From: UBA9732 sp963649615
Lineage (GTDB): Bacteria > Spirochaetota > Spirochaetia > Sphaerochaetales > Sphaerochaetaceae
Assembly (NCBI GenBank): GCA_963649615.1
Contig: CAVJIN010000003.1
Span: 1-64,000, forward strand
Length of the DNA stretch: 64,000 bases
Reading direction: 5' to 3'
Positions 24,954 through 32,618 of the stretch are shown one piece after another. The notes beneath the pieces are model-generated. The model did no database searches. It saw only the letters and a program-made list of their open reading frames with translations, and was not told the DNA's origin. Within the stretch, counting starts at the first letter, position 1. Each line of letters begins with the position of its first letter. The translations under genes and the position numbers were made by a program.

Positions 24954-26240
24954 TTACCACTCCACTAAGTCTTTTACGTCTACAGGAAGGCCTGATGCAA
25001 TGCTCTTATTTGCAGCAATTCCAACCAAAGCAGACTTAATACCATCTTTGTAATCTGCCGCCCTGTGGAATTCATCATAAGGTGGATTAGGAAGGAAAAT
25101 ATCGTCCAAAAGAACAGGGTCTCCACCACCATGTCCGCCTTCTTTTGTCTCAACCTTTACTTCATATGGAGCGCCAAACATTGGACACACACGAATCTTA
25201 TGGAAAACTGTTGCTCCTTCGTTTTCTTTGTCTCCACCAGCATTGATGTAAGGCTTCTCAAGAGCCGTGTACTCAATTCTTCCCTTATCTCCATTTATGC
25301 AGACATTAAAGCCTTCCCAAGGAGAATAAGAGAACAACGAATAAGACATTTGAGCTCCGTTTTTATATTTAACAATAACGTTCATTGTATCTTCAATGGA
25401 AATATCGTCCCTGAAAACACTTCTATCTCTTATGTATCCGCTGTCTTTTTCTGCATCAAGGTATAAAGCTTTAAGTTTTGGATTGTTTTCTATATCAATT
25501 GCAAAAGGATCATTTTTGGCTTCTTCAGAGCCATGACATCTATAGTAGAATTTCTCAACTCCACGTTTTTCTGCAGCCTCTTTTCCATAGAAATTTAAGG
25601 AACCAAGAGCAAAAACTTTCTCTGGCTCTGTGTTAAGCCAGAAGTTTACAAGGTCAAAGTGATGCGTTGCCTTGTGAACTAAAAGTCCACCACTGTTGAC
25701 TTTACAACTATGCCATCTACGATAATAATCTGCTCCATGAACAGTATTTAGCAACCATTCAAAATGAACTTGGAAAGGTCTTCCAATAACGCCATCTCTG
25801 ATAAGCTCTCTCATCTTAGTATGGTATGGGGCATATCTATAGTTAAATGTAACTCTTACATGACGGCCTGTGCGTTTAACAGCATCAATGATTCTCTGCG
25901 CTTTCTGTTCATTAATGGTAATTGGCTTTTCTGTAATAACATCACATCCCTTTTCCATTGCCCGTACAATATAATCATCATGGGTGCGGTCAACAGAAGT
26001 AACAATAACTACATCTGGCTTGGTTTCTTCTATCATTTTCTCAAATTCATGAGGTAGATATTGGGGAACCTCTTTTGCTCCCATCTCTTTAATAACAGAA
26101 TTTGCATAGCGCATTCTAGTTTCACTTAGGTCGCAAAAACCTACAAGTTCATTGATATCTTTGTAAGTTGTAGCTATTGCTTCGTAATACATTCTGGCTC
26201 TTCCACCAGTACCAACTTGTGCATAACGAGTTTTCTTCAT
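24954..26240 (-). CDS. Gfo/Idh/MocA-family oxidoreductase
   Basis: NAD(P)-dependent sugar or inositol dehydrogenase family, 428 aa. The Rossmann domain begins YAQVGTGGRARMYYEA, and EKPITINEQKA carries the conserved EKP with the catalytic Lys. The C-terminal alpha/beta domain has NYRYAPYHTKMRELI and GGLLVHKATHHFDLVNFWL (conserved His). AGGAG with a seven-base gap precedes the ATG. It heads the three-gene run with the propeller protein and the SGNH esterase. Substrate is unknown; context suggests a sugar or uronic acid released from a plant or host glycan. Confidence 0.9.
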   Translation of the reverse strand: MKKTRYAQVGTGGRARMYYEAIATTYKDINELVGFCDLSETRMRYANSVIKEMGAKEVPQYLPHEFEKMIEETKPDVVIVTSVDRTHDDYIVRAMEKGCDVITEKPITINEQKAQRIIDAVKRTGRHVRVTFNYRYAPYHTKMRELIRDGVIGRPFQVHFEWLLNTVHGADYYRRWHSCKVNSGGLLVHKATHHFDLVNFWLNTEPEKVFALGSLNFYGKEAAEKRGVEKFYYRCHGSEEAKNDPFAIDIENNPKLKALYLDAEKDSGYIRDRSVFRDDISIEDTMNVIVKYKNGAQMSYSLFSYSPWEGFNVCINGDKGRIEYTALEKPYINAGGDKENEGATVFHKIRVCPMFGAPYEVKVETKEGGHGGGDPVLLDDIFLPNPPYDEFHRAADYKDGIKSALVGIAANKSIASGLPVDVKDLVEW

Positions 26241-26291
26241 TATTCTGCTCCTATGCCCTCATTTTTCGCATATTAAAGCCGTTGGTCAATA

Positions 26292-27170
26292 TTATTTGCT
26301 TGCTTTTTCCATAGCATGTTGCATTGCTATTTCAAGTTCTTTGCGAAATTCTGGATTGCAACAAGAAATTTCATTTTTCCAAGTACCTTCTTTTGCCATT
26401 GCAACAATATTCTGCTTCAATAAAACATGTGAGGCTGGCACATTATGAGCTTTGGCAACATCATCTCTTGCTAAAAAGAAATATTTAACAAACACTTTTT
26501 CTTGCTTTGAAAGCATCTTATAGTTGCAAATTTTTTCCCAACTAGGGCGCTCTGGATGTTTTGGCTCGGCACAAGTTTTTAAGGCTTTCTGAATTTCCTT
26601 CTTTTTAAATTTTGGTAAATGTTGAATTTCTTGTTCTAAGATATCCTTAAGTTCAAAAAGGTGTTGCACATCCCCAAGAGCATACTGGATTTGTGCTTCT
26701 GGAATTGGTCTACGCATCCAGTTTGCAGTTTGAAAACGTTTTTTTGATGAATTGCTTGTTTCTAAACCATTATTTTGACCAAGATATTTCTCTTCGAGTG
26801 AGGTTAAATTGCCTGTAAAGTCCAAAGCTAAAGCCAACACACGTATGTCATAGATATTCTTTAACTGTATTTTCAAAGCCTTGCGCGAAAGAGCTGCATC
26901 ACTTTGGCAAGAAAACATTATTTTTTCAATTGGCCCTTCTAAGAAGGCCTTAAGAGCTTCTAAGCCTTCTTTTGTTTTAATTATTTCAAGGCAATCAATT
27001 ATATAATAGTTGATTTTATCAAAAAGTTGGATTATACAAACATACTCACCATAACAATGTAAATTGGACTCTTCTTCAAAGTCCATTGCTACACTGCTAA
27101 TGTTTTCTTTTTCCCATAATGAGACCAATGAATCCAGTTGGCTTGCTGTTGTGATTATTGAATAATCCAT
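26292..27170 (-). CDS. rnd: RNase D-like 3'-5' exoribonuclease
   Basis: A DEDD-family exonuclease with a C-terminal HRDC domain, 292 aa; the usual role is tRNA 3' maturation. Exo I is VAMDFEEESN (the D and E of DxE). Exo II is MFSCQSDAALSRK, and Exo III is IQYALGDVQHL (Y and D). WMRRPIPEAQIQYA corresponds to the RNase D core WxRPL segment. The HRDC-like part begins at PSWEKICNYKMLS. The start lies three bases after the dCMP deaminase stop and no SD is visible, so translational coupling is likely. Compared with typical RNase D it is shorter (one HRDC domain). Confidence 0.88.
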   Translation of the reverse strand: MDYSIITTASQLDSLVSLWEKENISSVAMDFEEESNLHCYGEYVCIIQLFDKINYYIIDCLEIIKTKEGLEALKAFLEGPIEKIMFSCQSDAALSRKALKIQLKNIYDIRVLALALDFTGNLTSLEEKYLGQNNGLETSNSSKKRFQTANWMRRPIPEAQIQYALGDVQHLFELKDILEQEIQHLPKFKKKEIQKALKTCAEPKHPERPSWEKICNYKMLSKQEKVFVKYFFLARDDVAKAHNVPASHVLLKQNIVAMAKEGTWKNEISCCNPEFRKELEIAMQHAMEKASK

Positions 27171-27173
27171 GTG

Positions 27174-27656
27174 TTAGATGTTTATCTCCAGCTTCTCGTT
27201 TTTAATGAACTGTCTTACTACAATTCCTGCTTCTTTGAGCATACGAGAGGAGGCTTGAACGTTATCGGACTCTGGATATTTGTTTTCTCTATAGATAACT
27301 TCACTGATTCCGCTTTGTATGATAGCTTTGGCACATTCGTTGCAAGGATACATGACCACATATAAGGTGCAGCCTCTAAGATCTCGAGAGATGCTATTTA
27401 GGATTGCATTAAGTTCTGCATGACATACGTATGGGTATTTGGTTTCAAGAGGAACACCAACACGAGCCCAAGGAAAGGTGTCGTCGCTACAGCCAATAGG
27501 AAAGCCGTTATAGCCTGTTCCTACAATCTTTTTCTCTTGATTTACTATGCATGCGCCTACTTGCGTATTTGGGTCTTTACTCCGCATGGAGGATAACACG
27601 GCCACGCTCATGAAATATTCATCCCAGGAAATGTAGTCTTTTCTTTTATCGGACAT
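27174..27656 (-). CDS. deoxycytidylate (dCMP) deaminase
   Basis: Zinc-dependent deaminase converting dCMP to dUMP for dTTP synthesis. The 160-aa protein starts DYISWDEYFMSVAVLSSMRSKDPNTQVGA in the family manner. It has the zinc ligands in CHAELNAI and YPCNECAK and the substrate loop GTGYNGFPIG. The SD AAGGAG (seven bases before the ATG) is buried in an 18-position hairpin directly upstream. It is 84 nt downstream of kbl and followed by RNase D at three bases. Confidence 0.95.
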   Translation of the reverse strand: MSDKRKDYISWDEYFMSVAVLSSMRSKDPNTQVGACIVNQEKKIVGTGYNGFPIGCSDDTFPWARVGVPLETKYPYVCHAELNAILNSISRDLRGCTLYVVMYPCNECAKAIIQSGISEVIYRENKYPESDNVQASSRMLKEAGIVVRQFIKNEKLEINI

Positions 27657-27660
27657 TAAA

Positions 27661-27708
27661 GTGCTCCTTAATTTAGTGTGATTTGTTTAATACTAAACTA
27701 AAGAGCAC
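27661..27708 (-). promoter_or_regulatory. hairpin sequestering the ribosome-binding site of the dCMP deaminase gene
   Basis: In the minus-strand RNA the segments at 27708-27692 and 27677-27661 pair over 17 positions with two mismatches (outer stem GTGCTC / GAGCAC), and a G-U pair extends the stem. The 3' arm contains the AAGGAG SD (27664-27669), and the ATG starts five bases after the stem. There is no U run, so it is not a good terminator for kbl. It looks like a translational control element such as a switch, thermometer or protein target. Confidence 0.5.
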
Positions 27709-27740
27709 ATGGTTTCTAGTTTTATTTTGTAAAAAACTAT

Positions 27741-28943
27741 TTACTTTATAACTCCGTTGGCTTTTCCTATTTTAATAAAGGCTTGGACGGCTTTCTCAAT
27801 CTGCTCTGGGGTGTGAACAGCTGAAAGTTGAACTCTAATGCGAGCTTTTCCTTTTGGAACTACTGGGTAGCAGAATCCAATAACATAAACACCTTCATTG
27901 AGAAGTTCATCTGCCATTTTAACAGCCTTAACCTCATCATAGAGCATAACTGGAACAATTGCCGTATTGCCAGGAACAAGGTCAAAACCTGCTTCTTCCA
28001 TTTTTTTGCGGAAAAGCTTTGCGTTTTCCATTGTCTTTTCTCTGTATGGATTCCCTTGCTCAAGAAGTTCTATAACTTTGATTGTTCCTCCAGCAATAGC
28101 AGGAGCAAGAGTATTGGAAAAAAGATATGGACGTGCTCTTTGACGGAACAAATCAATAAGTTCTTGTCGTCCACTAATACAGCCGCCACTTGCACCACCA
28201 AGGGCCTTTCCAAATGTGGTTGTGATTAAATCAACCTTCCCTGTGAGCCCATAGTATTCTGCTGTACCACGGCCTGTTTTGCCAATATACCCTGTAGAAT
28301 GTGAGTCATCAACCATAACTAGGCTATCATATTGCTCTGCAAGCTTACAAATCTCATCAAGTTTTGCAATATCTCCATCCATAGAGAACACGCCATCTGT
28401 GCAAATGATTTTTCTTGGACATTCTTTTGCTTCCTGAAGACATTTCTCCAACTCTTCCATGTTGCTGTGTTTGTATCTAAATCTCTTTGCTTTACAAAGT
28501 CTAACGCCATCAATGATTGACGCATGGTTAAGTTCATCACTGATAATAGCATCATTTTCACCAAGTAGTGGTTCAAAGACGGCTCCATTTGCATCAAAGC
28601 AAGAAGAAAAGAGAATGGTGTCGTCTGTTCCAAGGAAGGAGCTAATTTTTTTCTCAAGATCTTTATGCAGTTTTTGGGTTCCACAAATAAAACGAACAGA
28701 AGAAAGGCCATAACCCCACTGATCCATTGTTTTCTTTGCAGCCTCAATAACGTCTTTATTATCTGCAAGACCAAGATAGTTATTGGCGCAGAAGTTCAAA
28801 ACATCTGAAATAGAACCATCTGGATTTTGAACCTTGATAAGTCCACTTTGCATTGAAACAATTACTCTTTCTTTTTTAGAAAGACCTTGGGCCTCTAGTC
28901 CATCAAGAAATTCTCTAAGTTCCTTTTTTAACTCGTTGGTCAT
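27741..28943 (-). CDS. kbl: 2-amino-3-ketobutyrate CoA ligase (glycine C-acetyltransferase)
   Basis: PLP enzyme that cleaves 2-amino-3-oxobutyrate with CoA to glycine and acetyl-CoA, the second step of threonine catabolism. The 400-aa product has family length. It has NFCANNYLGLADN, GYGLSSVRFICGTQ, VDDSHSTGYIGKTGRG, and the PLP-lysine region TTTFGKALGGASGGCISG. GGAGG lies eight bases before the ATG, and the start overlaps the tdh stop (ATGA). With tdh it forms the threonine-to-glycine pathway; glycine can then enter the GlyA/Gcv enzymes encoded 12-16 kb away. Confidence 0.97.
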   Translation of the reverse strand: MTNELKKELREFLDGLEAQGLSKKERVIVSMQSGLIKVQNPDGSISDVLNFCANNYLGLADNKDVIEAAKKTMDQWGYGLSSVRFICGTQKLHKDLEKKISSFLGTDDTILFSSCFDANGAVFEPLLGENDAIISDELNHASIIDGVRLCKAKRFRYKHSNMEELEKCLQEAKECPRKIICTDGVFSMDGDIAKLDEICKLAEQYDSLVMVDDSHSTGYIGKTGRGTAEYYGLTGKVDLITTTFGKALGGASGGCISGRQELIDLFRQRARPYLFSNTLAPAIAGGTIKVIELLEQGNPYREKTMENAKLFRKKMEEAGFDLVPGNTAIVPVMLYDEVKAVKMADELLNEGVYVIGFCYPVVPKGKARIRVQLSAVHTPEQIEKAVQAFIKIGKANGVIK

Positions 28944-29896
28944 TTCTCTTTCCTCCTCTTTTGTATTGTTTTAATCATATCCTCTGTCATTGAGGCTAAG
29001 TCATAATCTGGATGCCAACCCCACTCTACACGTGCAGCATAGTCTTCAAGACAATCTGGCCAAGAATCTGCAATGGCTTGTTTTACGGGATCTATGTCAT
29101 AACTAATGGTAAAATCTGGAATGACGTTACGAATGTAAGCCGCCTGCTCTTCTGGGCAAAAACTCATAGATGCAATATTAAAAGCATTACGGTGACGTAA
29201 ATTGTCTGGATTAGCTTCCATGACTTGAATGGCTGCCTTAACCGCATCTGGCATATAAATCATGTCCAAATAAGTATCACTTCTAAGGAAGCAATCATAG
29301 TGATGTTTATCTACCGCTGCATAATAGATGTCCACAGCGTAGTCTGTTGTTCCACCTCCTGGAGGAGTCATATTACTGATAACTCCAGGAAATCTAACAC
29401 CTCGAGTATCTACATCATATTTGTGATAATAGTAGTCACAAAGAAGTTCCCCTGCAACCTTAGAAACTCCATAGATAGAAGTTGGTCTTTGAATAGTATC
29501 CTGTGGTGTATATTGCTTTGGAGTTGTTGGTCCAAATGCTCCAATTGAAGAAGGAGTAAATACTGCGCATTTTTCTTGACGTGCAACTTCCAAAGAGGTA
29601 ATTAAGCCGTTCATATTTATATCCCATGCGCGTAAGGGATTTTTCTCGGCGGTGGCCGAAAGTATGGCTGCTAAGTGATAAATTGTATCAATCTTGTGCT
29701 TTTGGACCACTGCTAAAAGACTTTCACCGTCTCTGCTATCCATTTTGTAGAAGGGGCCACCTTCTACAAGCGGTCTATTTACATCGTCTCTGATATCGGT
29801 AAGGACAACATTGTCATTGCCGTACTTTTTCCTCAATCCAATGGCAATCTCAGAGCCTAACTGGCCAAGAGAGCCAACAACCAGAATGTTCTTCAC
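28940..29896 (-). CDS. tdh: L-threonine 3-dehydrogenase, short-chain (epimerase-like) type
   Basis: NAD-dependent oxidation of threonine to 2-amino-3-ketobutyrate. The 318-aa protein is an extended SDR: glycine motif ILVVGSLGQLGSE, TDIRD, the YGVSKVAGE catalytic Tyr-Lys motif, and RFPGVIS, matching the epimerase-type threonine dehydrogenases rather than the zinc MDR type. The frame opens at TTG 29929, but GTG 29896 follows GGAGG with a seven-base gap and starts VKNILVVG, so I choose GTG. It is cotranscribed with kbl, which supports the substrate call. A divergent XRE-cupin gene lies 129 nt away. Confidence 0.93.
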   Translation of the reverse strand: MKNILVVGSLGQLGSEIAIGLRKKYGNDNVVLTDIRDDVNRPLVEGGPFYKMDSRDGESLLAVVQKHKIDTIYHLAAILSATAEKNPLRAWDINMNGLITSLEVARQEKCAVFTPSSIGAFGPTTPKQYTPQDTIQRPTSIYGVSKVAGELLCDYYYHKYDVDTRGVRFPGVISNMTPPGGGTTDYAVDIYYAAVDKHHYDCFLRSDTYLDMIYMPDAVKAAIQVMEANPDNLRHRNAFNIASMSFCPEEQAAYIRNVIPDFTISYDIDPVKQAIADSWPDCLEDYAARVEWGWHPDYDLASMTEDMIKTIQKRRKEK

Positions 29897-29919
29897 AAAC
29901 GGGCCTCCACGTAATTCAA

Positions 29920-29948
29920 TTGACAGCAAATGCTGTTGATACTAGAAT
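29920..29948 (+). promoter_or_regulatory. strong promoter of the XRE regulator gene with an embedded operator-like palindrome
   Basis: TTGACA (29920-29925) and TAGAAT (29943-29948) are separated by exactly 17 bases. A perfect inverted repeat ACAGCA-AA-TGCTGT (29923-29936) overlaps the -35 box and the spacer. That is the expected place for a repressor site, so autoregulation by the XRE protein is likely. The same palindrome lies 27 nt upstream of the divergent tdh start, in its probable 5' region. Confidence 0.6.
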
Positions 29949-30025
29949 TGGACCATCACAAGGTGCCGTACAAAGTTTAGTATATTGAACAAAATTTGAT
30001 ATGTCAAAACAAAAGGAGAAAAAGC

Positions 30026-30595
30026 ATGGATACGCCTCCAATGATAGGAAAAAATATTCAGAGAATGCGAACAGATAGAGGTTTGACTCTAAATGTTTTA
30101 TCCGATAAGTCTGGAGTTTCTAAGGCTATGCTCAGTCAGATAGAATCTGACAAGGTTAATCCTACAGTTGCTACTGTTTGGAAGATCGCAAAAGGTCTTG
30201 GTGTTGATCTTAACGAGCTTTTGAATGTTGATGATCAACCAAAACGTATTTTCTCCGTCAATCCTAACGAGACAAAGAATTCAGCCTCTTTGGAGATGGT
30301 TGAACATGGCGTTACAATTAAGGTTCTTTCTCCTCTTAATATGGTAGAAGAACTGGAAATGTACATTGTGACCCTTCCTCCAAAAACAAAACTACCTTCA
30401 GAACCACATTACCCTGGAACACAAGAGTTTCTTACAATTCTCAAGGGGCAAGTTTCTGTAACAGCTGGTGAGAATTCTGCAAATCTCAAGAAAGGAGATT
30501 TCCTTGTATATCATTGTGACGTAGATCACACAATTGAAAACATTGGTAGCCAACCTGCAGAAGTGCACATGGTTGTGCGATACTCTAAGAAATAA
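30026..30595 (+). CDS. XRE-family regulator with C-terminal cupin domain
   Basis: A 189-aa transcription factor. An N-terminal helix-turn-helix (about 5-60: IQRMRTDRGLTLNVLSDKSGVSKAMLSQIESDKVNPTVATVWKIA in sequence order) is followed by a cupin_2 domain (about 105-185: LPSEPHYPGTQEFLTILKG, LKKGDFLVYHCDVDHTIEN). This layout is common in regulators of amino acid or polyamine metabolism, with the cupin as effector domain. ATG 30026 has AAAAGGAG seven bases upstream; in-frame codons from 29996 lack an SD. It is divergent from tdh-kbl, whose control is its most likely job besides autoregulation. The effector is unknown. Confidence 0.9.
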   Translation: MDTPPMIGKNIQRMRTDRGLTLNVLSDKSGVSKAMLSQIESDKVNPTVATVWKIAKGLGVDLNELLNVDDQPKRIFSVNPNETKNSASLEMVEHGVTIKVLSPLNMVEELEMYIVTLPPKTKLPSEPHYPGTQEFLTILKGQVSVTAGENSANLKKGDFLVYHCDVDHTIENIGSQPAEVHMVVRYSKK

Positions 30596-30606
30596 AGGCC
30601 AGATAG

Positions 30607-31671
30607 ATGATTGAAAAACTCGCTGAATTTAAAAACCAGCTCAATGAACTGGATGAAAAACTTGCAAATCCAGAGATTATGAAAGATATGGCTGGGTATA
30701 AAAATCTCATGCAGGAACGCAGTAGACTTGTTCCTATTGTAGAAGAACTTGAAAATCTAAGCTCTCTTACAGAGGAACTGAAAGATAATGAAGCACTTGC
30801 AAAAGAGGAAGACCCGGATCTTGCTGAAATGGCAAAAGAAGAGATTCCCATCTTAAAAAGCAAGATAGAAGAATCTGAAAAACGTTGTAAAATGCTCCTT
30901 GTCCCACCAGATCCCATGGAAGGAAAGAATATCATCATGGAAATTAGAGCTGGTACAGGAGGAGAAGAAGCTGCTCTTTTTGCTGCTGACCTCTATAGAA
31001 TGTATTCTTATTTTGCTGAATCTAGGCATTGGAAATTGGAAGAAATTAGTTCTAATATGACAGAGCTTGGTGGATATAAAGAAATAATTGTTTCAATATC
31101 TGGAAAGGATGTTTATGGCTCTCTAAGATGGGAAAGCGGCGTTCATAGAGTCCAAAGAGTTCCAGAAACTGAGAGTGGTGGAAGAATTCACACCTCTGCT
31201 GTCACTGTTGCTGTTCTTCCTGAAGCTGAAGAAACAGAAGTTGATATTCGCCAAGAAGATTTAAGAATTGATGTCATGAGAGCTGGTGGCCCTGGTGGTC
31301 AGTGTGTTAATACTACTGAAAGTGCTGTACGTATTACCCATATTCCTTCAGGTCTTGTAGTCATTTGTCAAAACCAGAAATCTCAACTTCAGAATAAAGC
31401 TGAAGCTATGAGAGTTCTACGCTCTCGTTTGTATGATCTTGAAGCAGGGAGAAAAGCTAAAGAAAGAGCTGAAGAGCGCAAGAGCCAGGTTGGAAGTGGG
31501 GATCGCAGTGAAAGAATTAGAACGTACAACTTCCCACAGAACCGTCTTACAGACCACAGAATTAATCTTACACTTTACAAGTTAGACCTTATTATGGAAG
31601 GTCATCTTGATGAAGTGGTTGAGGCTCTTAAAATTGCAGCCGGCGAGGAAGCTTTAAAGGATGCTCAGTAA
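30607..31671 (+). CDS. prfA: peptide chain release factor 1
   Basis: Class I release factor reading UAA and UAG. The 354-aa protein shows the RF1 codon-recognition loop VQRVPETESGGRIHTSA (PxT form, here PET), the GGQ motif in MRAGGPGGQCVNTTESA (Gln methylated by PrmC), and the C-terminal FPQNRLTDHRI. It starts 11 bases after the regulator stop and overlaps prmC by 11 bases, the classic prfA-prmC pairing. Confidence 0.97.
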   Translation: MIEKLAEFKNQLNELDEKLANPEIMKDMAGYKNLMQERSRLVPIVEELENLSSLTEELKDNEALAKEEDPDLAEMAKEEIPILKSKIEESEKRCKMLLVPPDPMEGKNIIMEIRAGTGGEEAALFAADLYRMYSYFAESRHWKLEEISSNMTELGGYKEIIVSISGKDVYGSLRWESGVHRVQRVPETESGGRIHTSAVTVAVLPEAEETEVDIRQEDLRIDVMRAGGPGGQCVNTTESAVRITHIPSGLVVICQNQKSQLQNKAEAMRVLRSRLYDLEAGRKAKERAEERKSQVGSGDRSERIRTYNFPQNRLTDHRINLTLYKLDLIMEGHLDEVVEALKIAAGEEALKDAQ

Positions 31672-32572
31672 TGCAAAAAAGCCTAAAGACAAAGGCTCAA
31701 TGACGCTAGAAGAGCTCTACAAAAAGTGTATTAAACTAATTAATACTACCAGCGACACCCCGGCTTTAGATGCAAGAATCATAGTCCAGAATGTGCTTAA
31801 TATTGAATTTAATGCTTTTATACTCCATTATCAGGACATTGTTAATCCTATTGAGTCCAAAACAATTTTGGACTTAGTTCAAAAAAGGGCAAAAGGTGAG
31901 CCTGTTGCTTATCTCACAGGTCAACGGGGATTCTATGAAGATGTTTTCTTTGTAAATGAGTATACTTTAATTCCCAGGTCAGATACGGAAGTGCTGGTGG
32001 AACTGGCTATTGAGCTAGGCCTTTCAAACCCTAATGAAGAGATTCACATTCTAGATCTTTGCTGTGGCACAGGGTGCATTGGAATTTCTGTGGCTAAGGA
32101 ACTTGCAAAGCAAGGTAAAAACATAAAACTCGTTTTAAGCGATATCTCAAAAGAGGCTCTTGAAGTTTGCAAAACAAACTGCGAAAGGATACTTAGAAAT
32201 ATCGGGATAAAAGAGAATGTTGAATATGAAGTGGTATGTGGAAACCTCTTTGAGAGTGTAAAAAATAAATACTTTGACCTAATTTTGACAAATCCCCCAT
32301 ACATTGCAAGTTCTGTAATTGAGACGTTGGCAGAGCAAGTGAAAAAAGAACCTCTTATTGCATTAGACGGTGGGCCAGATGGGCTTGAAATTATAAAAAG
32401 GATTACATCTCAGGCTCCAAAGCACATGCAAGAAGGCGCTTACATACTAATGGAAATTGGCTATGACCAAGGCTCTGCGGTAAAAGAACTCTTTGAGGAG
32501 GTAGGATTGCACCAAGTTGAGGTAAAAAAAGATCTTGGTGGGCGCGACCGTGTTGTAAAAGGCGCATTTTGA
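31661..32572 (+). CDS. prmC: release-factor glutamine methyltransferase
   Basis: SAM-dependent enzyme that methylates the GGQ glutamine of release factors. At up to 303 aa it has the N-terminal helical domain with GEPVAYLTGQRGFYEDVFFV, the SAM-binding strand ILDLCCGTGCIGIS (CCGTG variant) and the catalytic ILTNPPYI (NPPY). The frame starts at ATG 31661, overlapping prfA. ATG 31700 (MTLEELYKKC) is a more usual N-terminus with AAAGG four bases upstream, so either is possible. Cotranscribed with its substrate gene prfA. Confidence 0.95.
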   Translation: MLSNAKKPKDKGSMTLEELYKKCIKLINTTSDTPALDARIIVQNVLNIEFNAFILHYQDIVNPIESKTILDLVQKRAKGEPVAYLTGQRGFYEDVFFVNEYTLIPRSDTEVLVELAIELGLSNPNEEIHILDLCCGTGCIGISVAKELAKQGKNIKLVLSDISKEALEVCKTNCERILRNIGIKENVEYEVVCGNLFESVKNKYFDLILTNPPYIASSVIETLAEQVKKEPLIALDGGPDGLEIIKRITSQAPKHMQEGAYILMEIGYDQGSAVKELFEEVGLHQVEVKKDLGGRDRVVKGAF

Positions 32573-32618
32573 TATATACTAGTAGCCAATTTACTGGTAT
32601 GCAATTTGAAGGAAAATC

